Shown in pieces: positions 8,387 through 18,813 of a DNA stretch of 64,000 nt. The translations under genes and the position numbers were made by a program. Numbering within the stretch: the first letter of the stretch is position 1; each line of letters starts with the position of its first letter. Source of the stretch: Teratosphaeria epicoccoides (taxonomy: Eukaryota; Ascomycota; Dothideomycetes; Mycosphaerellales; Teratosphaeriaceae). The stretch is from contig JADDMT010000063.1 in the NCBI GenBank assembly GCA_021401465.1, positions 62,001-126,000 on the forward strand, written 5' to 3'. The notes beneath the pieces were generated by a model that saw only the letters and a program-made list of their open reading frames with translations, was not told the DNA's origin and did no database searches.

Positions 8387-11050
8387 ATGAGCGACGCACC
8401 GCCTCGAGAGAAGCCCATGATGGCGAAAAAAAGACAGCCATCACGAAAGGAGCTGATCGATGCCGTGGATCGGAGATGGGACACTTACGTCGCGGATATG
8501 GACAGGCTATCAGAGGAGTTTCCAGCTCCTCCATTCGGCTGTCCAGGGCGTGAGCAGCCCCCAAGCGCAGCGCCGCTACCTGCGTGTGAAGAGACGTGCT
8601 CTACGTGCGTGAGTCAGTACCTGCCAGAGCTATGTCAATCATACCCTTTCACCAGAAGAACTGTTTTGGTGCAGCACGACGACGCCTCAGCCGCTACTGA
8701 GATTGAGCAGCTCACTACCGGCATCAAGGCTGATCTGTCTTTCCTCCGGTCGTGCATTGAGGAGCATGGCGACACCATCGTCAAGAGATGGCACAATCGG
8801 ACGTCAGCAAAGCGCGCCTCTTTGCTGTCGAGGGCCATGCCTGGCATGCACAAACATGAGCTACTTTTGCCGGAGATTCACTTCCAAGCGCTGCGCAAGT
8901 GCAATCGCTGGCAGGGTGACGCTAACGATATCAGGCCCGGTGAACTCATTGAGTTCAGGCGAGGCAAGGCGAGGTTGGAGCTGTTGCCCTACGTGACAGT
9001 TGAGACGCTCAGTCGGGATAAGAACAAATTGCTGGCCCTACTGCATCATCGCACAGCGACTCATCCAAGTGATTGGGTGATGTTTGACTTTCACCAAGTG
9101 CGGCAAGCCTTCGAGATTGCAGACACTCTGCCTGTGGCTAACAACCCACACTGCGTCGACATGCGCTGCGATGGGTTTGGGCGTTTGGTGCCGTGGACCG
9201 CCGAGGCGGCGCACCGGTTTGATATCATCGGTTACCCACGCGCTCGTGTCATTCTGATGGCACAAGCACGGTTGCTTGCCTTTTTGCGAAAAATGGCGGA
9301 ACTAATTCTGGACAGTCAAACGGATGGTGCAGCCAAAGGACGGGAGAAGTGGGACGCGTTGTCAAGTGACTACTTCAGAACAGGCTCTAGCTATCTCATA
9401 CCTTCAGCCCTCAGCAACTCCGCATTCGCAAAGCCATTGCGCTTCCATTTGGATCCGTTGCTAGACCTCTTCAGGTCACAACACCAAGCTGCATGCGACG
9501 AATTGGACCAGTTGCAGACCGATCCTGTCTACACTCGGTTCCGCTTTCACCAGATCCTGGATACGCCACTCTTTTCGCCCCGCCTCGATGAAAATACTCA
9601 GGTCAGAGAGCTGTTCGACATGTTGTTGCAGAAGTACGTCGACGCGGTTTTGTGGCGCAGTCTGCTGGAAGACGTCGCATCTGTTGCAGCGGTGCGGCAT
9701 CAGTACGGCGAGGGTGCTGAGTACGACTTGGCGCTCCGTGGACTGCATTGCGGCCTTGAACACCACTTGGGCTCCCTCATGTCCGCAATGCAAGTCGCTT
9801 TGTGTCGATCGAAATCCTTCTCGTATGTCTTCGGGCGTGATGGCAATGGGCAGCAGCGCACAAGGATAGACTTAGGAGCTGAAGATATGGCAGAGATCTT
9901 CAAGTCTGATCTCCTTTGCTGGAATATCATCGGTCTGGCCGGATCTATCTCTGGAGGTCTTGGCGTAGAGTGGCATCTCGAATGCATCGACAATATTCTC
10001 ATGCGCGCGAACGTGAAAGAAAGGTCGCGGATTGACCACAATATGTTCGAGAAGCTGAAGGACATTGCCGCACTTTCTCGAGCGCTTGCTTTGTTTCAGC
10101 AACGTAGACCACATCATGGGCCGATGATCAGTCCAGGGCATTTCAGCGCATTGGTGCAGACCAGGAAACTCTACCGCAAGCTCCACGCTTTTGTGGAGGT
10201 CACAAATTCGCTCTCAGAAACCGGACTAACGGCTCGGCCATTGAGAGAGCCTCTAGAAGCGTTCCTGTCATCGCCGCAGCCCGCAAAGAAAGTCAACGAG
10301 CTTACCTGGAATCGCTTGACGCGGCTACATGATTCGCTTGCCAGGTTCTGGTACATGATAGTCTGCGCTATCGAGTGCTGGGTAGAGGCCCAGGACAAGG
10401 CAAAGCACCCAGAGGTGATGGACATGCGCGAGTACCTCAGCTTGATTTGTACTCGAGGGACCGACGCATTCGAGAACCAGCTCGAGCATGAGCGGATCTC
10501 TATCCAGAAGCAGTTACGCAAAAAGGAGCAGGAGCAGCAGGAGACGGCACAGGCTTTGCTCGAGCTGTCAACTGGAAATGATGCTGTCACGCAGACTGTA
10601 TGGGGCAGCGAGCCAGCAACGGGTATACCAACGCTATTGCCTAAGCCGAAAGCCAAGACGCGGCGTGCGGGATATGACGAGCAGACGAGCGTATTTCAGG
10701 AATCTGACCTCGAAACCAGGACGCCGTCGGAGGACCAGATCACGCGACCTCCTATCCCTGTGACCAAGGCCAGCCTCGCCGTCTTCGAGCAGATGTTCAA
10801 TACCTGCTCAAGTCTCGAGGGCGGCGTGCAATGGTCGCAGCTTGTGTCGGCCCTCGTTGATGCGGGGTGTTCTGCGACGCCGTGTGGTGGCTCTGCTGTC
10901 AGTTTTAAGGTGGATGTAAAGGGAACGGTGGTTTTGCATCGTCCGCATCCGGAGACGACGGTTGACACGATTATGTTGAAATCGATGGGAAAGAGGTTGG
11001 CGAAGTGGTTTGGATGGGGTGAGGGGACGTTTGTGAGGAGGGTAAGATAG
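8387..11050 (+). CDS. uncharacterised fungal protein, ipa-like, with C-terminal HicA-like domain
   Basis: An intronless frame encodes 887 residues. I recognise it as one of a widespread, uncharacterised fungal group (sometimes labelled ipa protein). The N-terminal half has the group's pattern of a lysine-rich start, KRWHNRTSAKRASLLSRAMPG (about residues 130-150, shortened here), LLPYVTVETLS and LLALLHHRTATHPSDW. A charged, possibly coiled segment rich in K, E and Q lies near residues 705-725. The last 85 residues (about 800-887) form a separate module: an acidic helix, WSQLVSALVDAG, GGSAVSF, VVLHRPHPE, LKSMGKRLAKWFGW. This module's order, GS then HPHP-like then an amphipathic helix, mirrors bacterial HicA. 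No function is known to me. The ATG at 8387 (AACATGAGC) is preferred because nothing upstream in frame begins with ATG. Confidence 0.75.
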   Translation: MSDAPPREKPMMAKKRQPSRKELIDAVDRRWDTYVADMDRLSEEFPAPPFGCPGREQPPSAAPLPACEETCSTCVSQYLPELCQSYPFTRRTVLVQHDDASAATEIEQLTTGIKADLSFLRSCIEEHGDTIVKRWHNRTSAKRASLLSRAMPGMHKHELLLPEIHFQALRKCNRWQGDANDIRPGELIEFRRGKARLELLPYVTVETLSRDKNKLLALLHHRTATHPSDWVMFDFHQVRQAFEIADTLPVANNPHCVDMRCDGFGRLVPWTAEAAHRFDIIGYPRARVILMAQARLLAFLRKMAELILDSQTDGAAKGREKWDALSSDYFRTGSSYLIPSALSNSAFAKPLRFHLDPLLDLFRSQHQAACDELDQLQTDPVYTRFRFHQILDTPLFSPRLDENTQVRELFDMLLQKYVDAVLWRSLLEDVASVAAVRHQYGEGAEYDLALRGLHCGLEHHLGSLMSAMQVALCRSKSFSYVFGRDGNGQQRTRIDLGAEDMAEIFKSDLLCWNIIGLAGSISGGLGVEWHLECIDNILMRANVKERSRIDHNMFEKLKDIAALSRALALFQQRRPHHGPMISPGHFSALVQTRKLYRKLHAFVEVTNSLSETGLTARPLREPLEAFLSSPQPAKKVNELTWNRLTRLHDSLARFWYMIVCAIECWVEAQDKAKHPEVMDMREYLSLICTRGTDAFENQLEHERISIQKQLRKKEQEQQETAQALLELSTGNDAVTQTVWGSEPATGIPTLLPKPKAKTRRAGYDEQTSVFQESDLETRTPSEDQITRPPIPVTKASLAVFEQMFNTCSSLEGGVQWSQLVSALVDAGCSATPCGGSAVSFKVDVKGTVVLHRPHPETTVDTIMLKSMGKRLAKWFGWGEGTFVRRVR

Positions 11051-12333
11051 GTTGGCGAGCATGCGATGTTGGCGGAGACGTAGAGGAGGGGCATTCGACT
11101 GTGTTGCGGGACGGGGCTGGCGACGTGGCGAAGTATGTAGGCGGCCGTTTAGTGAGGCTGGTGACGTAAGTATGGGCACTGGATTGGTCTCAAGGGTGGA
11201 AGTTGAGGAAGGCCTCGGGTGTCGGAAAGAGCTGCGAGCAACAGGAGCACGTGCATTGATCACGGCCCGCTGCAGGCTTGCTCGCGTCGAGCAGTAAAAC
11301 TCCTCGCACTCGTCCTCCTGCAGCCGACCGCGAGCGTACTTGCATGCGTTTCGAGAGAGCATCCAGCAGAGTACGAAGCCAACTTGTGCATTTGCGCCGC
11401 ATCGTCTGCGATCGTGCGCCTGGATTATCGCCGGCATGACTATCTCTGTTCAACGTCGCACAGACAGCAGTCATCGCCCTCGCTTGCAAGACGTCCCGTG
11501 CGTTCGATTCCCCGGCTCTGCACCGCTTCGCCGGCGAGTAACCGAGCACCTGCATGATTCTGAGTCATGTTGTTCACATGCAAGCAAGCCAGATCTGTCG
11601 CCGAAACAAGAATTCTACCTTGACGTCTGTGACTACGGCACCTTCGACAATTGCGATACTTCCCGCACGCCTACCGTTCAAAAGCGTACGCTAGGGCTGC
11701 ATCGTCCTCATTTCGACCCGACGGTGGACCCGATGATGCTGCGATCAATGGGCAAGAGGTTGGCGAGGTGCTTAGGTTGGGGCAAGGGGACATATGTGCA
11801 CATGGCGACGTAGGTAACCACAGGCTTAGTGATCAAGTGAAGTTGTTGGTCATGTGTTTGTGTTGAAGCGAGGTGGAGAGTGATTTGGCAGAGCAGCATT
11901 CCTTCCAGGTGAGCACGCGGAGCATGTTCAGTGCCGCTTGATGATACAGCATCTGGGGTTTCGAGGTAGTCATATACTGCCGTGAGTCAGGGCGTGTGCA
12001 CGACCAACCGGGTATCGCAAGGCTCCTTCTGTCACTCCCATTCAGGAATGACTGTGGCCATGACGACTGTATAGAAGCCGCAGTCGAAGTCGTGTTGCCG
12101 TCCCTTTGCCTAGCCTCTTACAGTGTCTAAAGGCAAGTTACATTCTGGCTTGATGCAGACGAGGGGACCTCATGTTGCTCATCCGCGCTCGAGGAATCAC
12201 CAAGCAGTCACAGTCTACCATGGAGAGTAGCAAATCCTGCTCATCTTCGAAGATCTGTAGAATGCGAGAGATGAGCATGCTCGAATTCAGGGGGTCGACT
12301 ACCGGCGTCCAACCTAAAGCGCTCATCAACATC
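11051..12333. other. gene-poor stretch around a domain fragment
   Basis: Apart from the fragment at 11640-11813, no gene is supported. Open frames on both strands here are short, overlap each other and match no family. Confidence 0.5.
11640..11813 (+). pseudogene. solo C-terminal domain copy of the upstream ipa-like gene
   Basis: About 600-760 bp downstream of the 887-residue gene, on the same strand, a second copy of its last ~45 codons appears: LGLHRPHFDPTVDPMMLRSM, then GKRLARCLGWGKGTYVHMAT and a TAG stop at 11811. It aligns with LHRPHPETTVDTIMLKSMGK and the rest of the upstream C-terminus at the same spacing. The frame is open upstream to 11340, but residues before about 11690 do not resemble the family, and the GGS half of the domain is absent. 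The conserved Trp of WFGW is replaced (CLGW). It is most likely a diverged relic of a tandem duplication; a short expressed gene cannot be excluded. Confidence 0.6.
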
Positions 12334-13130
12334 TTACACGGCGGAGTTGAAGGTCATCTTGTCCGCATGTCCTCCAGGGTCAGTAGATGGGTCATGTTGG
12401 AAGAAAATCCAGCGGGTCGTGGAGACTGCGTAGAGGTCCATTGCTACAGTCTGCAGTCCACTCTTGCTCCTCTGGATCAGCGGGCCCAAGGTGGTCCGAG
12501 TGCCCTCAGGTGCACTGAGGATTGTGCGGATAGCTTCGCCAGATAGTGGATGGTACTGCGAGAATATCTTCTTGCAATGGTCAATCACTTTGTCGAAGTT
12601 GGCATTACCGAACGTGTAGTAGGCTGCCAGTTTTCAACAGCTGCTAGAGACTCCAGCAACATAGGTCAAGCAATCCCATAGTCCAGCATGCTGCATCTGC
12701 CTGCAATAGCCCAGACACCCGATCATGGCTCTGAACCCACCTCCACTGCCACCAAATGAGACAATCGGAACGTCCTCAGGGTTGACATTCTCGGGCTTGA
12801 GATCGAGATATTTGGCAAAGTTATCTCTTGCCCTGACCTTCCTCCTGGCAAGGAATGCTTTCTCCTCAGGACACAAATCTAGTCTCGCCGTTCATTTGCC
12901 ACCTTTCCGACTTCGGGAAAGACTTCCGATTCGTGCATCTCCTTCTTCACGCGGGTCTTCAAGGCAGTCACTCCCATCATGATCTTCGTGTCCTGGATGA
13001 CTTCCGGAGAAGCATGTTTGAAAATGCCTTTGATCTTGGTGTTCATGCCATGCTTCTCCGGCTTGTGGTCAGAGACGCGCATCTTATTCATGTCCTGATC
13101 CAGATCATCGACCGAGGGCCATAATCGGAG
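12334..13130 (-). pseudogene. decayed cytosolic phospholipase A2 (PLA2_B) gene
   Basis: Pieces of a fungal cPLA2-type lipase are recognisable on the minus strand in the correct order. The segment 13091-12879 is N-terminal. 12876-12634 has VPIVSFGGSGGGFRAMIG, the oxyanion glycine loop, and YVAGVS, the nucleophile elbow. 12633-12334 has the matching YYTFGNANFDKVIDH, LGPLIQRSKSGL and VAMDLYAVSTT. Lesions seen directly are a frameshift near 12880, a TGA at 12634-12636 where the family has Trp after the elbow, a Gly-to-Ser change just after the nucleophile serine, and a stop at 12334 with the whole C-terminal half, including the catalytic Asp region, missing. The intact family would have well over 500 residues. 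The right-hand limit is approximate. It cannot encode an active lipase as it stands. Confidence 0.82.
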
Positions 13131-16100
13131 CCTTTGTGCACATTCCAGCTCTGCTGATCGTGACTCTCCCGTTCATACTTTTCTTGCTCGACGGTTTCGG
13201 ACCGGCGCCTTCAGTACGTCGAGCTCCTAAGTATAATCTCCAAGGTCTGTGTGTTGGCGCTTATGGGGGGTGCTTCAAAGAGTGGATGACGATATATACC
13301 TACATTTGTCTGAGTTAACCCGGTATATTTACTAGGCTCGATGTTGCTGTCGCAGTATAAGGTACGCACGCATTGATATTGTCCAATTGCATAGAGATGC
13401 GATCAGGATCGATTTGTCACAAAAGTTTCGATGGCCACTAACGTGTTTATGCACGCCGCGCCTCATCCGCCTTCCATGGCCGTAATTGCGACGCAGCAAG
13501 ATGGGCTTGAACCCCGGCCAATTGGAAGCTGTAAGCTGCGACACGTTGTCCTAGGAGACTTTCCTCTTCTGCGTACCCGCCAAGACCATGCGGCGCTACA
13601 CTACATGGCTTGTGAAGGAGTTTTTGACAGATGTGGAAGGCACGCAGGTGAAGACGGAGGCGGGGGGGGGGGCTTAAAGCATTCGTGAGCTGCCGGCCTT
13701 GCCACGAAGTCCGCCCGAGTGGTCATCCTGTCTTAAGATTCTCGACGGGCCTTGAATCGATCTGAATTACGCTCCTTATTATTGCACGCAGAGGCGAGGC
13801 TTTGATGACTGCCTCCACGGGAGGCCTGCAATCAATTTGCCAATGTTGTACCCTGGCATCATGATTTCACGTCAAAGTGTCATGTTGCTCCTACACCGAC
13901 TTTCAGCCCCGCCGTCACTATCAAGCACTTTTTTTCAACCTGTAACAGAGGCGCAAATCTTCTCGATGCTGGAGATGGATGTGCAGTGCTATGAGGTGTT
14001 GGAGGCGGAAAGCAGACAGGGGTATCTTGCACTTGCAGCCATATTGTGGTTGGAATAACATGGTTGAAGTAGTCAGTCTGCATATCGCCACGCCATTATC
14101 TCCACAGACTTTGCGACATGGCGAGGATGTAGCATGTTCTCCGGCATAATTGGCGACGACTTTCGGCCCATCTTCCGATTCCAACAGACTTGACAGTCGG
14201 ATGTACCTGGCGTACTCGACCTCACTCACCGGGCAACACACCGCATGGGCTCGACTCAAGTGCATTGCTGAGTCGTTGTCAAGTCACGCCGGTTGCAATT
14301 TCGACGGTATAGCGATATTCACGTTGATATACCGCCCGAGTCCAGAAGCGAATGAATGCGAGAAAAGGCGCCTCGGCTGATCCGAATCATCTGACCCAGG
14401 GCCGGCAGTTCCGTGTGTAGGCTATCATGATTCATGAGCAGGCGGAAGTTCAATGAGAGCCTCAATCGATTCTAGTAGATATGTTGAGGATTATGGCCAG
14501 AGATGATTAATTACGCTACCGATATCGCAACCAGAACGAATGCGCCTTCACCGGCTCCCTTGAAGACCCGAGCCCAAGGTCTTCATTTCCTGTACATGCA
14601 AGGAACAAAGCTTGAGAAGTAAGGAATAGCTGAGCCGGCGCGCTGGCGCGAAGTCTGCTTGTCAGTCTGCATATGAACGTTGACGCAAGAGTCAAATTTG
14701 CCGGACCGTTTCTGCTGACGTCTTTTAAGTCTGTCGCAATAATGATAAGAATAGAGAGCCTAGAGAGGCCTTCTCGAAGATAGTGAAATTACCCGCCCAA
14801 AATGGTCGAATCGTCTGGATAGCGCGTTGCACAGCCTCGATGTAGTAACAGGCGCGATGAGGTCGCATCTGTCAGGTCCCGTGTGATGTGTGTAGTGAAG
14901 TGCAGTGATCCACAGTACTCGTGGTCTCGGCGCGTGGAGGGTCTGCAGGTAGCAGGACGTCAAGAACGTCCACAGCGCGGCAAGTCGGTGTGATGTATTT
15001 GCAGGTTGTTGCTTCTCGCGGGCATCATTGTGCACGAGTGCGTGTAACATCTGATGGAGTTCTCCTTTTGGCCGCGGCGGCAGCGCAAGCCATTCGTCCT
15101 CTGTCTGCGTTATCGCTCGCCGCGTCTTGCAACGTTCTGCTGGCGGACAAGCTATTTTGCGCAGATGCGCTCTGAATTCGCAGCGTCTATATTAATATAA
15201 ACACTTCTTATCGTCCTCCGACTAGTGGAGACGATCCAACGCCATCATTGCCATCTCCACAGATGAGGTACAGTACATATTCGCAATCAAGCAACGCTGA
15301 TCATCCGCTAAGCACAACCTCTCCGCCAAGCCCGTCCCAAACGTCTCCGCAAAGCCAACCAGGCTTGGGGGGGGAGGAACAGGGATAGTGGTGTAGGCTA
15401 TAGCTGATTTGCGGCGTCAGCGCCGGCGGAGCTACCAATAACGCCACATCCCATGGCGTCGCCCACAGACCTCGTTTTCTCATGACGCAGTATCCGTGCG
15501 GTGCAGTCCTCGTGGCAGTCTGCAGTGTGCAGAAGTGTCTGCGCTCACCGTCGACCACTCGGCTGGGAGACCAAGCTTCGCAGCAAGCGCCCAGAAGCGT
15601 CAGATGAGATTTCGGGATTGCGAGCATATTTAGAATTCAGCAGCAGGGAGTAACGTGGGACAAGGAGCAGCAGGGCCAATCGTCGTGCATGTTTACACGT
15701 GATGCGCCGGCGCAAGCAGGGTTTACGGGCGCCAGCACAAGGCCCGGAAGGCTACGCGGAGGCTATGGTCATGAATCTCGTCCGGTTCCCACTTCGTCCG
15801 CCGCTCTGTTGCGCTGGTAGATCTGTTGTCTTACTATCTGCTTTGCCGGTCGACATCAACCACACTCGCTCCTGCGAGCCGGCTATTGACGCTCGTACCT
15901 TTCGTTATCTGCATTGTTAGGGATTATTCATGCACACGAGCATACCAACGTCACTCACTTTCACCATCTTGCTTATTAGCAGCCTACCCGCCGAGGCTGA
16001 GGCCGAGCACAGCGCGTCACGCCGCAAGCTGACAGAGCCATTTGCGATCCGTCAAGCTGCGCAAAGGCCGTCGACCTCGCTCCGCACCTCCCGCCTCTCA

Positions 16101-16152
16101 GCATCTCGGTCGCAGTGATCGAACATTGCTATCGTGGTGTCGGGGAGCCAGA
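13131..16152. other. 3-kb gene-poor region
   Basis: No coding, tRNA or transposon feature is supported in these 3 kb. The open frames are short and featureless. Two G homopolymers stand out: 11 Gs at 13662-13672 and 8 Gs near 15367-15374. The final few hundred bases must hold the homeobox gene promoter and 5' leader. Confidence 0.5.
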
Positions 16153-18813
16153 ATGGAGCGATTCGTTGCTGGTCACTTCGAGCCAGCCTTCCCCGACTCG
16201 CTTGAGGAAGCGGGAGAGCGCGGCAATCAGCGGCAGCAGCACTTCGAACAGTGCCCCGCGCCCGTGTCGCTCCCTGATTCGAACAAACCAAACTGTTTCA
16301 GCGCCAATGGCATCCATCCCAATCTCAACTGCGACATCAAGCCGCGGCTTACAAAAGAGCAACATGACATCTTGGAGGCGGAGTATCAGAGACAGCACAA
16401 GCCGCCGACGTCGACGAAAAAAGGCTTCGCAGAGAGCCTCGGGGTATCATTAGACAAAGTCAACGTACGTGGCTATTGTTGTTCTCACCTCCCGACTGGG
16501 GCTGACACATTGCAACAGAACTGGTTCCAAAACCGACGTGCGAAAGCAAAGCAGGATGCGAAAAAGGCTCTGGGCGCTCAGAACCTCTATTTGCAGCAGC
16601 AGCAGAAGCAGCAACAACAACAGCACCCAGCAGCACAATCGATCAGTTACAGTAGCTCTGCAGAACCATCGCCTGCCTTCACAACCTCGGAGTACTACAA
16701 CATTATGCAGCATTGCACAGCTGACGACTCAACGGCCGACGGACTGCTCAGTATGCAACAGACGCCCCTGCAGCAAAGTTTTCCGGATCAGGGCCACATC
16801 CAGCCGAATCCCTTCCAGGACGTAGCTGGCGGCGCAGAGCAGTACCAAAGCTTTCCTCTACCCTCCCAAATGGCTCAGGATGTGTTCGACAGTGCGAACG
16901 AAATAAACCGGCGCACGCTGACCCAAGAACAATTCGACGCATTTGGTGGCATGATGGACGATTCTAATAATTCGGACATGTACCCCGACGTATTCCAAGG
17001 CAATCATGATGTGCTGAGCCAAATCTTCCCAAACTACCAAACTCAGCAGCCGAAGCAGTCGCTCGAGTTCCCACACGGCCTGCCTATGACCATGTCAACT
17101 TACGAGTCAAGCATTCCCTCGAGCGGCTCTGAGCGTTCTACGTCTTTCCCATCCAATAGCAGCATGCAGGACCAGGGTGCATTCTCAGCACCTCCTTCCG
17201 AGTGGACGGACAGCCGCAGTTCCTCTGCAGCCAGTGTGCATTTTGATCCCCTCTCTGGTCCAACGCCACCGGCTCCGCAGCCTTCAGCAACAACGAGCTC
17301 GATGTGGCAACCTGGGCAGTCGAGACCTGTAGACTTGAACGATTTGAAGAAAGAGTTCACTCAGGCCACTTTGGCTCGTCAGTCTTCCCAGCAAACCCAG
17401 ATGTCAGAACAACCTTTGGCGTTCCCATCCGACGAGGCCTTCTTGCGACGTGACGCTTCGAATCCGAATTCCTTGCTCGCGCAGTCCATGGGTGATATTG
17501 GTATCACAACTCCGCAACCGCAACAGCACAGCACATTTAAGTCGCCGCTGCCGCCCTCTAGTATCGCTTCCCGGCGCCAACGGCCTGGACCATTGGCTTT
17601 GAATTCGGGTGCGATGAGGAGCCAGTCATACAGTGGTGCTACACAGCCTGTCTCACCGGGACTTGCACAATCAGGCCAAATGACGACCGCACAACAATCC
17701 TTACGTCGGATCAAGTCTTCCATAAATGGTGGCGTCGCGGCGGGTCGTGTGCAAAAGTCTCAACCTGGCTCTGCGCAACGTTCACCACTGCATTTCAGCA
17801 CCTTCGCCGAAGCCATGAATTCTCCCAAAGTTCTAAGGCACGTTTCGTTGCAAACCAGCGATAGTCTTGCGCCGCCAACACCATTGTCGCCAAGCGAGTT
17901 TCCACGACAAGAGCTGCAGCTCCCCAATACTGCCTATGCGAATTCGGGTCAGGTGAGCAGACAACCTAGCATCACCGAGACCGACGCAGAGCATGGCTCG
18001 CAATTTGCGCCACCTGTGACATCCATGCCGCAGAACGTATCATCGCCGCCGCATACTCCCATGCTCTATCAAGGGAACTACGTGCAGCAACGGATTGGCA
18101 ACAATGTAATCACTGAGAACACGCCGCCGCAGTCCGCGCCGGCGAATCAGCAGTGCTTTCCAACGAGTGCATACACCGCGTCGCCGACCGCGCATGCGCT
18201 CATGCAACAGCAAGTGTTGGCCCAACAACATCTTATGAACGTCATCGTCCCAGACCAGCATTTTCAAGCACCAAACATGAAGTACGTCCAGCAGCGTCCA
18301 CAGACAGCGGCCGGATTGATGATGGCGCGGCCCCCAACGAGCCAACAGTTGACCAACAGCGACGCACACGCAATGATGGCACAACAAATGCAATTGCAGA
18401 TGCAGATGCAAATGCTACAGCAGGCACTGCCTCAAGGCCAGCCGCAGACGTTGCCTCACTCTCAGCAACAGCATACATCGCAAGAAATGCGCTCCGTGCC
18501 ACAGGCCAACTACCAGACCATGTTCAGCGCTTCGCCATCGATTCCAAGTATGCAGGTGACTGCTCAAGTGCCCAAGCAGGCGCCACAGCCACCAACTGAG
18601 TTCTTCGTACACGAGTACAATCCACCTGAGTCGATCAAGCAGGCCGCGACGCCGAGGAAGAATCCACCTAGCAATACTGTGGAACACAAGCAATATACCT
18701 TTGCGCATGCAACGCCGGCGCATTACGCGGAGAAGCACAGGAAGGCTAGCTCGCTGGACGGGAAGACTTCATCGACGAGCCCTGCCAGCAGCAATGGTGC
18801 CGGATCTGTTTGA
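16153..18813 (+). CDS. homeodomain transcription factor
   Basis: Two exons, 16153-16464 and 16519-18813, encode 868 residues. The homeodomain is at about 60-118: RLTKEQHDILEAEYQRQHKP, helix 2 KGFAESLGVSLDKVN, then helix 3 NWFQNRRAKAKQ, the DNA recognition helix. The intron falls exactly before helix 3, is 54 bp, and contains no stop in frame, so unspliced mRNA would be translated with 18 extra residues. After the domain comes a Gln-rich tract from CAG/CAA runs (16591-16625) and a long low-complexity tail rich in Q, S, P and M, as in fungal activators. A conserved short motif EFFVHEYNPPESIKQ lies near residue 817. Fungal homeobox factors of this layout regulate development and conidiation, but the exact ortholog is not assigned. 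The ATG at 16153 is the first suitable one before the domain, though an ATG further upstream in frame cannot be excluded. Confidence 0.9.
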   Translation: MERFVAGHFEPAFPDSLEEAGERGNQRQQHFEQCPAPVSLPDSNKPNCFSANGIHPNLNCDIKPRLTKEQHDILEAEYQRQHKPPTSTKKGFAESLGVSLDKVNVRGYCCSHLPTGADTLQQNWFQNRRAKAKQDAKKALGAQNLYLQQQQKQQQQQHPAAQSISYSSSAEPSPAFTTSEYYNIMQHCTADDSTADGLLSMQQTPLQQSFPDQGHIQPNPFQDVAGGAEQYQSFPLPSQMAQDVFDSANEINRRTLTQEQFDAFGGMMDDSNNSDMYPDVFQGNHDVLSQIFPNYQTQQPKQSLEFPHGLPMTMSTYESSIPSSGSERSTSFPSNSSMQDQGAFSAPPSEWTDSRSSSAASVHFDPLSGPTPPAPQPSATTSSMWQPGQSRPVDLNDLKKEFTQATLARQSSQQTQMSEQPLAFPSDEAFLRRDASNPNSLLAQSMGDIGITTPQPQQHSTFKSPLPPSSIASRRQRPGPLALNSGAMRSQSYSGATQPVSPGLAQSGQMTTAQQSLRRIKSSINGGVAAGRVQKSQPGSAQRSPLHFSTFAEAMNSPKVLRHVSLQTSDSLAPPTPLSPSEFPRQELQLPNTAYANSGQVSRQPSITETDAEHGSQFAPPVTSMPQNVSSPPHTPMLYQGNYVQQRIGNNVITENTPPQSAPANQQCFPTSAYTASPTAHALMQQQVLAQQHLMNVIVPDQHFQAPNMKYVQQRPQTAAGLMMARPPTSQQLTNSDAHAMMAQQMQLQMQMQMLQQALPQGQPQTLPHSQQQHTSQEMRSVPQANYQTMFSASPSIPSMQVTAQVPKQAPQPPTEFFVHEYNPPESIKQAATPRKNPPSNTVEHKQYTFAHATPAHYAEKHRKASSLDGKTSSTSPASSNGAGSV

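Noticed and set aside
11495..11525. GTTCGATTCC-like sequence suggesting a tRNA T-arm
   Set aside because: The flanks do not pair as a five-base stem and no acceptor or anticodon stem can be found.
12138..12332. Minus-strand frame continuing past the phospholipase relic
   Set aside because: Its translation does not resemble the missing cPLA2 C-terminus, so it was not joined to the pseudogene.
13500..13520. TTGAACCCCGG, reverse of a T-loop-like sequence
   Set aside because: No cloverleaf could be drawn with the flanking 70 bases.
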